From Amycolatopsis nivea (lineage in GTDB: Bacteria; Actinomycetota; Actinomycetes; Mycobacteriales; Pseudonocardiaceae), in NCBI RefSeq assembly GCF_004522235.1, contig NZ_SDLT01000020.1, positions 84,969 through 148,968 of the forward strand: DNA of 64,000 nt, given 5' to 3'. Under the pieces are notes generated by a model. The model was not told where the DNA came from. It searched no databases and saw only the letters and a list, made by a program, of their open reading frames with translations. Positions 1 to 7,601 of this stretch are shown here, piece by piece. The stretch's first letter is position 1. Each line of letters starts with the position of its first letter. Position numbers and translations under genes: made by a program.

Positions 1-85
1 CGAGGTCCGCGGCGGGACGGCGGCGGCCGACGAAGCCGAGCACGCCGATGAGCACGATGCCGGCGAGAGTGAAGGCGAGGATCAT
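1..85 (-). CDS. Sodium:solute symporter-type transporter, N-terminal fragment (runs off left edge)
   Basis: Only the first 28 codons lie in the window. They encode a short hydrophobic helix followed by an Arg/Pro-rich GRRRPAADL segment, which is how many sodium:solute symporter (SSS family) proteins begin. The ATG at 85 lies 2 nt after the stop of the DUF3311 gene. DUF3311 proteins are commonly encoded just before SSS transporters, so the pair is probably a two-gene transporter operon in the membrane. The substrate cannot be judged. The family call rests mainly on the neighbour and the N-terminus. Confidence 0.5.
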   Translation of the reverse strand, partial: MILAFTLAGIVLIGVLGFVGRRRPAADL

Positions 86-87
86 CG

Positions 88-291
88 TCAATCCTCCTCG
101 CCGCTGCGGGACAGCAAGCGTTCCGACAGCAGCAGCGCCGGAGTGAACATGAGACACCAGAACGCGCCCCAGACCATCATCTTCGGCAAGCCCAGCCACA
201 GGCCGGAGGAGTTGACGAAGGGGAGGAACGGCATGAGGACGAGAGCGACTACGGGGACGATCGGGGGGAGGTAGTAGCTGCGCATGCGCAC
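88..291 (-). CDS. DUF3311 small membrane protein
   Basis: A 67-residue protein with two hydrophobic helices (about residues 8-30 and 37-57). It carries the FLPFVNS and GLPKMMVWG motifs typical of DUF3311. Members are short inner-membrane proteins found next to sodium:solute symporters and are thought to be accessory to them; their biochemical role is not known. Here the symporter start follows 2 nt downstream, which supports co-translation. Confidence 0.75.
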   Translation of the reverse strand: MRMRSYYLPPIVPVVALVLMPFLPFVNSSGLWLGLPKMMVWGAFWCLMFTPALLLSERLLSRSGEED

Positions 292-364
292 ACGCTGCCA
301 GACGGCGCGGCACTCGGCAGGTTAGTTTCATACCGGTTTCGCAGCCCTCGAGCCGCAGCCCGGT

Positions 365-829
365 TTACAGCGGGATGGCGTGTTCGGTCGCGTAGTGGTG
401 GATCAGCGACTCGATGGTGCGGCGGAAGGCGTCCTGACGGCTGTCGCTCAGCGTTGCCGCCAGCTGGCCCAGCTCGGCGTCGATCGCGTCGCGCACCTGG
501 TGCACCACAGCTCGCCCCGCCGAGGTGACCGTGACGTGGACGGCTCGGCGGTTGCCGGGGACCGCGATGCGCTGGACCAAGCCGCGGCGTTCGGCCCGGT
601 CCACCAGCCCGGTGACGCTGGACTTCTCCAGTTCGAGGATCCCGGCCAGTTGCCGCATGCCGATCTCGCGGTCGTCCAGCACGGCGAGCATGCGCAGCTG
701 GGTGACGGACAGTCCTTCGTCCCCGGCCAGGCGGCCCAGCACGGCTTGCACGATGAACGACAGCTGGACGAGGGCGTCGGTGAGGTTCAGCTCCGGCGGC
801 GGTTCGTCTGCGGGCGGGGAAGCGGTCAC
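365..829 (-). CDS. MarR family transcriptional regulator
   Basis: A 154-residue winged-helix regulator of normal MarR length. The helix-turn-helix lies around residues 55-80 (MRQLAGILELEKSSVTGLVD), followed by the wing with the GNRRAVHV motif. It is divergent from an FMN reductase/dehydrogenase pair. The 92-bp gap between them holds two near-identical 19-bp palindromes, so it probably represses both itself and the oxidoreductase pair. The inducer is unknown; MarR proteins usually sense small aromatic compounds or redox stress. Confidence 0.88.
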   Translation of the reverse strand: MTASPPADEPPPELNLTDALVQLSFIVQAVLGRLAGDEGLSVTQLRMLAVLDDREIGMRQLAGILELEKSSVTGLVDRAERRGLVQRIAVPGNRRAVHVTVTSAGRAVVHQVRDAIDAELGQLAATLSDSRQDAFRRTIESLIHHYATEHAIPL

Positions 830-849
830 GGGACCAGGTTAGCTTGACT

Positions 850-868
850 TAGTTCGTGACACCAACTA
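850..868. promoter_or_regulatory. Candidate MarR operator, copy 1
   Basis: TAGTTCGTGACACCAACTA is a near-perfect 19-bp palindrome (arms TAGTTnGTG / CACnAACTA). It sits in the divergent promoter region of the MarR gene and the FMN reductase gene, just after a TTGACT -35-like hexamer at 844-849. Confidence 0.6.
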
Positions 869-871
869 TTT

Positions 872-890
872 TGGTTCGTGTCACCAACAG
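872..890. promoter_or_regulatory. Candidate MarR operator, copy 2
   Basis: TGGTTCGTGTCACCAACAG repeats the first palindrome with the same GTTCGTGnCACCAAC core. Its centre lies 22 bp (two helical turns) from the centre of copy 1, the spacing expected for two dimers bound on the same face of DNA. Confidence 0.6.
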
Positions 891-921
891 TCCGTGAGAC
901 GAACCGAGGGGAAGCGCGCTG

Positions 922-1488
922 ATGGCAGGCACGAAACGCATTGCTGTCGTCGTGGGCAGCACCCGCCCTTCCCGGATTTGCGCGGATGTCGCGGCCTGGA
1001 CGCGAACCCGGCTGCAGGAGGACAGCGAACTCGGCTACGGGCTGGTCGACCTCGCGGAGATCGCGTTGCCGTTCCTGGACGAGCCCGTCAAGGCCGCGGC
1101 GCAGCAGTACGCACACGAGCACACGCGGGCCTGGAGCGAGCTCGTGCGGAGCTATCACGGGTTCTTTTTCGTGTTCCCGCAATACAATTGGGGCTATCCG
1201 GGGGTGCTCAAGAACGCGCTGGACTATCTCTACCGGGAGTGGCGCGATCGGCCCGCGAGCCTGCTCGCCTACGGCACCCGCGGCGGCGGGAAGGCCGCCG
1301 AGCAGTTCGTCACCGTCCTGCAGGGGCTGCACATGCGAGTGCTCGACACCCACGTCGAAGCCGTCATCACCGACGCGGACGTGGACGACAACGGACAGCT
1401 GCGCGACATCGAAGGAACGCTGCGTCCGAACCGCGCGCTACTGCGCAAGATCGACGAAGAAATGACCGAAGCGCTGAGCTGTCAATGA
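922..1488 (+). CDS. NAD(P)H-dependent FMN reductase family protein
   Basis: A 188-residue flavodoxin-fold protein. The phosphate-binding loop GSTRPSRIC lies at about residues 12-20, and the FPQYNWGYPGVLKNALD stretch at about 90-106 is the NADPH_dep_FMN_red signature for FMN contact and dimerisation. Such enzymes use NAD(P)H to reduce FMN, quinones or azo compounds in the cytoplasm. The gene is the first of a two-gene operon with the dehydrogenase at 1503 and is divergent from the MarR gene, whose palindromes lie just upstream. A detoxification role is inferred from that context. Confidence 0.85.
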   Translation: MAGTKRIAVVVGSTRPSRICADVAAWTRTRLQEDSELGYGLVDLAEIALPFLDEPVKAAAQQYAHEHTRAWSELVRSYHGFFFVFPQYNWGYPGVLKNALDYLYREWRDRPASLLAYGTRGGGKAAEQFVTVLQGLHMRVLDTHVEAVITDADVDDNGQLRDIEGTLRPNRALLRKIDEEMTEALSCQ

Positions 1489-1502
1489 CTGGAGGAATGA
1501 TC

Positions 1503-2372
1503 ATGACCGAGCAATCACGCCGGGTAGGTTTCATCGGGCTCGGGAGGATGGGCACCGCCATCGCCGGACGCCTGCTCGACGCGGGCTACGACGTCACTGT
1601 GTGGAGCCGCAGCGCGGGCAAAGCGGACGAGCTGGCCGCGCGAGGCGCGACCGTGGGCGAAACTCCCGAGGACGCGATCGCCACCGGGACAGTCTTCTCC
1701 ATGCTGAGTGACGAAGCCGCGGTGCGGCAGGTGTTCACCGCCGAGCGGCTCCGTTCCGCTCCGGAGGGCTTTGTCCACGTCAACCACGCGACGATCAGCC
1801 CGGGCGGGGCGCGCGAGTTCGCCGCGCGGGGCGGGCGGTACCTCAGCGCACCGGTGGTCGGCCGTCCAGAAGCCGTGGTGGCCGGGAACCTGACCGTGCT
1901 GGTGTCCGGCGCCGCGGACGTCCGTGCCGAAACCGCACCGATGCTGGCTGCGATCGGACGGCGGGTCTGGGAGTTCGGCGACGCCGTGGACGCCGCGCCG
2001 ACGGCGAAGATTTCAGTGAACTATCTGATCATTCACGCGTTGCAGGCGCTGTCCGAGTCGATCACCTTGCTGGAGAACGCCGGACTCGACGCCGGGCAGT
2101 TCGTCGACATGATCAACGATTCCGTCTTTCCCGGCGCGGTTTACCGTGGCTACGGCGACGCCATCGCCACCAGCAGTTACACGCCGCCGGGGTTCACCGC
2201 CGCGCTGGGGCTGAAAGACCTGAAGCTCGCGCTGGACACCGCCGGTGAACTGGGCGTCGAACTGCCCGCCGGACCGGTTCTTCAGGACGTGTTCGCCACC
2301 GCGGTCGAGCAGGGCGGCGCGGACCTCGACTGGGCGAGCATCGCGGAGGTGACCCGGCGGCGGTCGCACTGA
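1503..2372 (+). CDS. NAD(P)-dependent 6PGDH/3-hydroxyisobutyrate dehydrogenase-like oxidoreductase
   Basis: 289 residues beginning with the Rossmann motif GFIGLGRMGTAI. A 3-HIBADH-type C-terminal helical domain follows and keeps the lysine of the AKISVN motif near residue 169. The start at 1503 is chosen because GGAGG at 1491-1495 gives an 8-nt spacer. ATGs at 1485 and 1497 are in frame but poorly placed. It follows the FMN reductase by 14 nt and is likely under the same MarR control. The family includes beta-hydroxyacid dehydrogenases and imine reductases; the substrate cannot be assigned. Confidence 0.85.
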   Translation: MTEQSRRVGFIGLGRMGTAIAGRLLDAGYDVTVWSRSAGKADELAARGATVGETPEDAIATGTVFSMLSDEAAVRQVFTAERLRSAPEGFVHVNHATISPGGAREFAARGGRYLSAPVVGRPEAVVAGNLTVLVSGAADVRAETAPMLAAIGRRVWEFGDAVDAAPTAKISVNYLIIHALQALSESITLLENAGLDAGQFVDMINDSVFPGAVYRGYGDAIATSSYTPPGFTAALGLKDLKLALDTAGELGVELPAGPVLQDVFATAVEQGGADLDWASIAEVTRRRSH

Positions 2373-2603
2373 GGAGCGGCCGCTTCGCGGAGGGGGAGAC
2401 CGCCGAACGATGGAAATTTCCCTGGCACCTGGAGTAACCCTGCTGCCCCCGGAGGCCGTTCCGGAGCCGTCGCCCGGCACCTCGGCAAGCGCTTGAGCAG
2501 CACCGCGCCGGGAATGCACAGGAGCGGGGTGGGGACAACCCCAGCACGAGCCGTCGGGTCTGCTGGTTTCCCGCCGGGGCGCCGCGCCGCAATACTCGCC
2601 CGG

Positions 2604-3638
2604 GTGACCACCGAAAAGCTCGTCCTCCCCTCGCCCCCACGGCCGGGAAGCGACTTCGCCCGGCTCTGCCGCCGGATCACCGACGCCGGTCTGCTCGACC
2701 GCCGCCCCGGCTACTACACCGCTCGAATCGCGCTCCTGACCGTGCTGTTCGCGGGAGGCTGGGTCGCGTTCGCGCTGCTCGGCGACTCGTGGTGGCAGCT
2801 CGCCGTGGCCGCGTTCCAGGCGTTCATGTTCGGGCAGATCGCCCTGCTTTCGCACGATCTCGCGCACCGGCAGGTGTTCCGGACGCGCCGTCCCGCGGAG
2901 ATCGCCGGGCGTCTCGCCGGGAACCTCGGCATCGGGATGAGCTACGGGTGGTGGATGGACAAGCACACCCGCCACCACGCCAACCCGAACCACGAGGAAC
3001 TGGACCCGGACGTCGACCCGGACGTCCTCGTGTGGTCCCAGCGCCAGGCCCGGGAGGCGCGCGGCGTACCCCGGTTCATCGGCCGCCACCAGGCGGTGCT
3101 GTTCTTCCCGCTGCTCACCCTCGAAGGCCTCAACCTGCACTGGTCCGGCATCCGCGCGGTCGCGCGCCCCGGCCTGCGCCGTCGCGGGCTCGAAGCGACG
3201 CTGCTGTTCACCCACGTCGCGGTCTACCTCGCCGCGCTGTTCATCGTCCTCCCGCCGGGTCTGGCGCTGCTGTTCTTCGCGGTCCACCAGGGACTGTGGG
3301 GCGTCTACATGGGGTCGATCTTCGCGCCGAACCACAAGGGCATGCCGACCCTGACCGGCAAGACGGACCTGGACTTCCTGCGCAAGCAGGTGCTCACCTC
3401 CCGGAACGTCGCGGGCGGACCGGTGATCGACGTCCTGCTCGGCGGCCTCAACCACCAGATCGAGCACCATCTGTTCCCGAGCATGCCGTCGGTGCACCTG
3501 CGCCGCGCCCAGCCGATGGTGCAGGCGTACTGCGCCGAGATCGGCATCCCGTACCTGCGCACCGGGCTGGTGTCCTCCTACCGGCAGACGCTGCGTCACC
3601 TGCACGAAGCTGGGGCTCCTCTCAGGAACGCTTCGTAG
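2604..3638 (+). CDS. Membrane fatty acid desaturase (acyl-CoA desaturase family)
   Basis: A 344-residue integral membrane di-iron desaturase. It has the three histidine boxes HDLAH, HTRHH and HQIEHH, plus hydrophobic segments between them and near residues 35-75 and 195-235. It would introduce a double bond into a fatty acyl chain using O2 and an electron donor. GTG at 2604 is chosen because the sequence upstream of VTTEKL does not look like a desaturase N-terminus, although the frame stays open to 2493. The 231 bp before it show no clear gene. Regiospecificity is unknown. Confidence 0.87.
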   Translation: MTTEKLVLPSPPRPGSDFARLCRRITDAGLLDRRPGYYTARIALLTVLFAGGWVAFALLGDSWWQLAVAAFQAFMFGQIALLSHDLAHRQVFRTRRPAEIAGRLAGNLGIGMSYGWWMDKHTRHHANPNHEELDPDVDPDVLVWSQRQAREARGVPRFIGRHQAVLFFPLLTLEGLNLHWSGIRAVARPGLRRRGLEATLLFTHVAVYLAALFIVLPPGLALLFFAVHQGLWGVYMGSIFAPNHKGMPTLTGKTDLDFLRKQVLTSRNVAGGPVIDVLLGGLNHQIEHHLFPSMPSVHLRRAQPMVQAYCAEIGIPYLRTGLVSSYRQTLRHLHEAGAPLRNAS

Positions 3639-3648
3639 ACTCGGTGGC

Positions 3649-4698
3649 ATGACCTTCCAAGCATTGACTCCGGCGGCCTTCGGCGCGAAGGCCGCCGGAG
3701 CTCGTGCTGAGCGGATGCGCCAGTCTCCGCAGTACGCCGACGGCGTCTTCCACAACTCCGCCGCCACACGCGCGACGCCCTCCTCCCCCGGCGGGCTCGT
3801 GCGCGAGTTCCTGTTCGGCGAGGACCGTGCCCGCCGTCGGCCGGGCGGCGAGATCCCGCTGATCTCCTCGCCCGCCGCCTCCGCCGCGGACGGTCTTTTC
3901 CTTACCTGGTACGGACATGCGTCCACGCTGGTGGAGATCGACGGTGCCCGCGTGCTGTGCGATCCGGTGTGGGGCGACCGGGTTTCGCCCGCCGCGTTCG
4001 CCGGGCCGCGGCGGCTGCACGCTCCCCCGGTTTCGCTGCGCGAACTGGGCAAGCTGGACGCGATCGTAATCTCCCACGACCACTACGACCATCTGGACCT
4101 GCCCACCGTCCAATCCTTGATTTCGCTGACCGACGCACCGTTTCTCGTCCCGCTCGGCGTCGGCGCGCATCTCGAACGGTGGCACGTCCCGGCCGCGCGG
4201 ATCGTCGAACTCGACTGGCACGAGGACGCGCACGTGGCCGGGATCCGGTTCGTCGCCACGCCCGCGCAGCACTTCTCCGGCCGCGGCCTCGCGAACGACA
4301 GCACACTGTGGGCGTCGTGGGTGATCGCCGGTCCGGAGCATCGCGTCTACTACAGCGGCGACACCGGATACTTCCCCGGTTTCGCCGAGATCGGCGCGAA
4401 GCACGGCCCGTTCGACGCGACGCTGATCCAGGTCGGCGCGTACGCCCCGCATTGGCCGGACATCCACATGACGCCGGAGGAAGGCGTCGCCGCCCATCTG
4501 GACGTGCGCGGCGGGCTGCTGGTCCCGGTGCACTGGGCGACGTTCACGCTGGCCATGCACACCTGGTCGGATCCCGCGGACCGGGTGTGGCGGGAGGCGA
4601 AGGCGAACGACCTGCCGCTCGCGATCCCGAAACCCGGGCAGCGGATCGACGCGTCCGCCCCGCCGCCGGTGGACGGATGGTGGCAGACCCTGGGCTGA
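3649..4698 (+). CDS. MBL-fold metallo-hydrolase (UlaG/NAPE-PLD-like)
   Basis: 349 residues. The metallo-beta-lactamase fold is shown by SHDHYDHLD (HxHxDH) near residue 143, PAQHFSGR near residue 206, YYSGDTGY near residue 233 and HWATF near residue 300. About 80 N-terminal residues before the fold match the layout of NAPE-PLD-like hydrolases (RomA type). These are zinc phosphodiesterases or amide/lactone hydrolases acting on lipids or small molecules. It starts 11 nt after the desaturase stop, so the two are likely co-transcribed; a link to membrane lipids is possible but unproven. Confidence 0.82.
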   Translation: MTFQALTPAAFGAKAAGARAERMRQSPQYADGVFHNSAATRATPSSPGGLVREFLFGEDRARRRPGGEIPLISSPAASAADGLFLTWYGHASTLVEIDGARVLCDPVWGDRVSPAAFAGPRRLHAPPVSLRELGKLDAIVISHDHYDHLDLPTVQSLISLTDAPFLVPLGVGAHLERWHVPAARIVELDWHEDAHVAGIRFVATPAQHFSGRGLANDSTLWASWVIAGPEHRVYYSGDTGYFPGFAEIGAKHGPFDATLIQVGAYAPHWPDIHMTPEEGVAAHLDVRGGLLVPVHWATFTLAMHTWSDPADRVWREAKANDLPLAIPKPGQRIDASAPPPVDGWWQTLG

Positions 4699-4913
4699 CG
4701 GACGGCCGCCCCGTCCGTCAGCCGGATCCCGCCGCGCTGATCCACGCCGTCACGAACGGACCCGATTGGCGCGCCGACGACCTGCTGCGGGCCTCCGAAC
4801 GGACCCAGCTCCGCGTGATCCGGGCCGGCGGTCCCCCGGATGCGTTGACGGTACTGGGATTACTCGGCCGCACCGCCCTCGTGCGCCGGTCCGCGCTCGC
4901 GTGCCTCCGCTAG
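4677..4913 (+). CDS. Hypothetical 78-residue protein
   Basis: The ATG at 4677 overlaps the last 22 nt of the metallo-hydrolase gene in another frame; GTG at 4680 is an alternative. The protein ends with an Arg/Leu-rich helix and has no motif I recognise. Two things support a real gene: codon-like GC periodicity and tight packing, with its TAG sharing the palindrome CTAG (4910-4913) with the stop of the convergent monooxygenase gene. It may also be only a run-on frame. Confidence 0.4.
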   Translation: MVADPGLTDGRPVRQPDPAALIHAVTNGPDWRADDLLRASERTQLRVIRAGGPPDALTVLGLLGRTALVRRSALACLR

Positions 4914-6088
4914 ACGGCGGTGCGAGAGGACCCGAATTCGATCCGGTGCCGGTGCACGCCGCCGAACATCTTTTCCGGGCTCATCACGGTCTTCATCATC
5001 AGGGGCATCAGCAGGTCACGCATAATCCGCGCGACCGGCCCCGCCGCCTTGTCGTTGTTGATCTTCGCCGCCCGTGCGATGATCCGCTCGACCCGTTCCC
5101 GCCGGGCCGCCTCGTACTGGGCGAAAGCCGTTGCCACGTCCGGAGAATCCCGCAGCGCACGAGCCAGTTCGAGCGAGCTCTCGACCGCCTGCGACGCTCC
5201 CTGCCCGGAACTCGGCGACGTCGGATGCGCGGCGTCGCCGACCAGGACGACCCGGCCGCGGTGCCACGTCCGCACCGTCGGGATGTCCTCCAGGACCCCA
5301 GGCTGGCCAACGTCTTCCGGCTTCAGCAGGGCGATGATGTCGCGCGCCGGGACGTCGTCCGCGTGCCGTTCGCGCAGCACCGAGAGCCAGTGCTCCGGCG
5401 ACGCGGTCTTCGCCTCGGCCGGGTCGGCGGCGGGGACGTTGCTGAACCAGAGAATCTCGTCCGCGTCGATGAAATAGCCGAAGAACGCCCGCTTGCCGAA
5501 GGCGAAATACTGGTAGTTCCCGGTGACCGGCAGGCCGGGGTTGCGGATCCAGCCGCCGAGACCGAGCAGTCCGGTGTAGCGCGGAGCAGGTGCTGCCGGG
5601 TCCAAAGTGGACCGGACAGCCGACCGGATGCCGTCCGCACCGATCAGCACGTCGCCGGTCGCGGAAGAACCGTCCGCGAAGTGTGCGATCACTTGGTCTG
5701 CTTTGTTCTCCACGGACTTCAGCCGCTTGCCGAATTCGACCGTGATCCCCCGGCCCAGCGCTTCGTCCATCAGCGCGCGGTACAGCCGGTCCCGGCGCAG
5801 CAGCAGGCTCGACGGCAGACCCGGCAGCCCGTCGAATCTGCCGACCACCCGGCCTCGGTGATTCTGCATTATCATTCCCGGCACTTCGATGCCGACCGCG
5901 GCCACCGCGTCGTCGGCATCGATCTGCCGCAAAGCGTTGCGGCCGTTGGGAGACAGCGTCAGCGCGCTGCCGACTCCGTCCGCCGACTTCGGGTAAGCCT
6001 CGTAGACAGCGGCTTCGATTCCCGCTCGCTGCAACGCCATCGCGGTAGTCGCGCCGGCGATGCCGCCGCCGATCACTAGTACGTTCAT
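4910..6088 (-). CDS. FAD-dependent monooxygenase (PHBH / UbiH class)
   Basis: 392 residues. The N-terminal dinucleotide fold has GGGIAG (residues 8-13), the DG motif is IGADGIRS near residue 155, and the GD motif is GDAAHPTSPSSGQG near residue 283. This is the class A flavoprotein hydroxylase layout, in which NAD(P)H reduces FAD and a C4a-hydroperoxide oxygenates an aromatic or polycyclic substrate. The start is set by AAGGGGAGA before ATG 6088. It overlaps the PadR gene by ATGA (6085-6088), so the regulator and monooxygenase form one operon. This layout is typical of inducible drug- or antibiotic-modifying enzymes; that role is an inference. Confidence 0.86.
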   Translation of the reverse strand: MNVLVIGGGIAGATTAMALQRAGIEAAVYEAYPKSADGVGSALTLSPNGRNALRQIDADDAVAAVGIEVPGMIMQNHRGRVVGRFDGLPGLPSSLLLRRDRLYRALMDEALGRGITVEFGKRLKSVENKADQVIAHFADGSSATGDVLIGADGIRSAVRSTLDPAAPAPRYTGLLGLGGWIRNPGLPVTGNYQYFAFGKRAFFGYFIDADEILWFSNVPAADPAEAKTASPEHWLSVLRERHADDVPARDIIALLKPEDVGQPGVLEDIPTVRTWHRGRVVLVGDAAHPTSPSSGQGASQAVESSLELARALRDSPDVATAFAQYEAARRERVERIIARAAKINNDKAAGPVARIMRDLLMPLMMKTVMSPEKMFGGVHRHRIEFGSSRTAV

Positions 6089-6678
6089 GTTCTCCCCTTG
6101 AAATAGGTTTCCCACGCCTGCCGGTAGTCCTCCCCGGCAACCGACTCGGCGAGCCGTTCGACGAAGCCGCGCTCCGCCTCGACCTTCGTCAGCCGGTAGT
6201 CCTCCTCGACCAGGAACCACCAGGCGAGCCCCTGTTCCCGCGCGGCGTCGATCGTCGCGCGGATGTCGTCGGCGATCGCGGTGAGCGCGGCCAGCCGCTG
6301 CTGGAGCAGTTCCCGCACCTCGTCCGCCGGCAACACCACGAACAGCGACAACGCCGCCCCGAACAGCGGATACTCGGTGGCCGGCTCGGCGACGAGCTCG
6401 CGCATCCAGTCGAACAGCTCGAGCCGTCCGGTGGGCGTGATGGCGTAGACCGTCCGCTCCGGACGCGCCGAATCGCGCAGCGTCTCCTGCGCCGCGATGA
6501 ACCCGGCCTTCTCCAGCTGCCCGACCACCATGTACAGCGAGCTGCGGGTGTACTTGAAATCCCGCTCCTTGCCGTACTCCACGAACCGCCGAGCCATCTC
6601 GTACGGATGCATCGGCTCCTCGAGCAAGCCCGCCAGCACGGCCAGCCCGAGCGGATTCCCCACCACGCGTCGCTTCAC
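6085..6678 (-). CDS. PadR family transcriptional regulator
   Basis: 197 residues. The winged helix occupies residues 8-85, with the PadR-typical HPYEMARRF and SSLYMVVGQLEKAGF segments. A helical C-terminal dimerisation domain (Vir_act_alpha_C type) extends to the end. It is the first gene of an operon with the FAD monooxygenase. Two identical-architecture palindromes lie between its start and the divergent Smr gene, suggesting autoregulation. Confidence 0.88.
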   Translation of the reverse strand: MKRRVVGNPLGLAVLAGLLEEPMHPYEMARRFVEYGKERDFKYTRSSLYMVVGQLEKAGFIAAQETLRDSARPERTVYAITPTGRLELFDWMRELVAEPATEYPLFGAALSLFVVLPADEVRELLQQRLAALTAIADDIRATIDAAREQGLAWWFLVEEDYRLTKVEAERGFVERLAESVAGEDYRQAWETYFKGRT

Positions 6679-6691
6679 CCACGAACTCCTT

Positions 6692-6707
6692 TAGTCAGGA
6701 TCGACTA
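6692..6707. promoter_or_regulatory. Candidate PadR operator, copy 1
   Basis: TAGTCAGGATCGACTA has the form TAGTC-N6-GACTA and lies 14 bp upstream of the PadR start codon. Confidence 0.55.
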
Positions 6708-6719
6708 TACGCAGAAGAT

Positions 6720-6735
6720 TAGTCGATGTCGACTA
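6720..6735. promoter_or_regulatory. Candidate PadR operator, copy 2
   Basis: TAGTCGATGTCGACTA is a 16-bp palindrome of the same TAGTC-N6-GACTA form. Its centre is 28 bp from copy 1, and it lies 26 bp upstream of the divergent Smr gene. Confidence 0.6.
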
Positions 6736-6760
6736 TGAGGGCGTGGGGTAGGAAGGAGGC

Positions 6761-7015
6761 ATGAAGCTCAAGCTCGATCTTCACGACATCTACAACCGCG
6801 GCGGGGAGATCGACCGGGCGCTGCGCGCGGTCATCGACGAGGCGGTCGCGAAGAAGGCGCCGCTCGTGGAGATCATCCCGGGCAAGGGGTCCGGGCAGCT
6901 GAAGAAGCACGTGCTGCGGTTCCTGGAGCGCAAGGACGTGAAGGCGCTCTACCACCGCGTCGAGAAGGACAAAGACAACTTCGGGCGGGTGTTCGTGCAC
7001 TTCCGCTGGAAGTAG
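6761..7015 (+). CDS. Smr-domain protein (MutS2 C-terminal-like)
   Basis: An 84-residue protein made only of an Smr domain. LDLHD (residues 5-9) and IPGKGSGQLKKHVLRFL (residues 45-61) match the LDLHG and GKGxG motifs. Smr domains nick or bind nucleic acids. In this short form the usual LDLHG glycine is Asn/Asp-like and the C-terminal TG(A/S) pocket is modified, so nuclease activity is uncertain. GGAGG lies 3 nt before ATG. It shares its upstream region with the PadR gene and could be affected by the same operator. Confidence 0.78.
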   Translation: MKLKLDLHDIYNRGGEIDRALRAVIDEAVAKKAPLVEIIPGKGSGQLKKHVLRFLERKDVKALYHRVEKDKDNFGRVFVHFRWK

Positions 7016-7034
7016 CGCGAACACCCGCGCGGAG

Positions 7035-7601
7035 TCAGAGCCAGTCGTCGGGGCGGGGCCAGGGCATCAGCGCGGTGAGCGCGTCCGGCACCGGCTCGGT
7101 GACCGTGTACTGGCCGCGATGGAACAGCAGCGGGCGAGCGTCGGACGTCTCGCCCAGCGCGGTCACGCGGCCGACCACCACGTAGTGGTCCCCGGCTGGA
7201 TGGACCGCCTGTACCGCGCAGTCCACCCAGGTCAGGGCTCCGTCCAGCAGCGGCGCGCCCGACGGGGCCGGTCGCCAGGACACTCCGGAGAACTTGTCGC
7301 CGCCGCGGCGGCCGAACTCGGCGCAGACCGCCTGCTGGTCCTCGGCGAGCACGTTCACCGCGAACGTGCCCGCCGCGGCCAGCGCGGGCCAGGTGCGCGA
7401 CGTGCGGGCGACGCAGAACAGCACCAGCGGCGGGTCCAGCGACAACGCGGCGAAGGACTGGCAGGCGAAACCCACCGGTCCGGTCGGCGCGACGGCCGAG
7501 GAGTCCTCGACGTAGCCGGTCACCACGGTCACTCCGGTGCAGAAGTGGCCCAGCACCTCGCGAAACCGGTCCGGCACGGCGTCGGAGACCGCGGCTGTCA
7601 T
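7035..7601 (-). CDS. hsaB: HsaB, flavin reductase of 3-HSA monooxygenase
   Basis: A 188-residue flavin reductase-like (FMN-binding split barrel) protein with the GHFCTGVTVVT and FACQSFAALSLDPPLV motifs of the HpaC/HsaB group. HsaB uses NADH to supply reduced flavin to HsaA, which hydroxylates 3-HSA (3-hydroxy-9,10-seconandrosta-1,3,5(10)-triene-9,17-dione) at C4. The start at 7601 overlaps the hsaC stop (ATGA). It is last in the hsaADCB operon, the same order as in Mycobacterium tuberculosis. Confidence 0.93.
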   Translation of the reverse strand: MTAAVSDAVPDRFREVLGHFCTGVTVVTGYVEDSSAVAPTGPVGFACQSFAALSLDPPLVLFCVARTSRTWPALAAAGTFAVNVLAEDQQAVCAEFGRRGGDKFSGVSWRPAPSGAPLLDGALTWVDCAVQAVHPAGDHYVVVGRVTALGETSDARPLLFHRGQYTVTEPVPDALTALMPWPRPDDWL

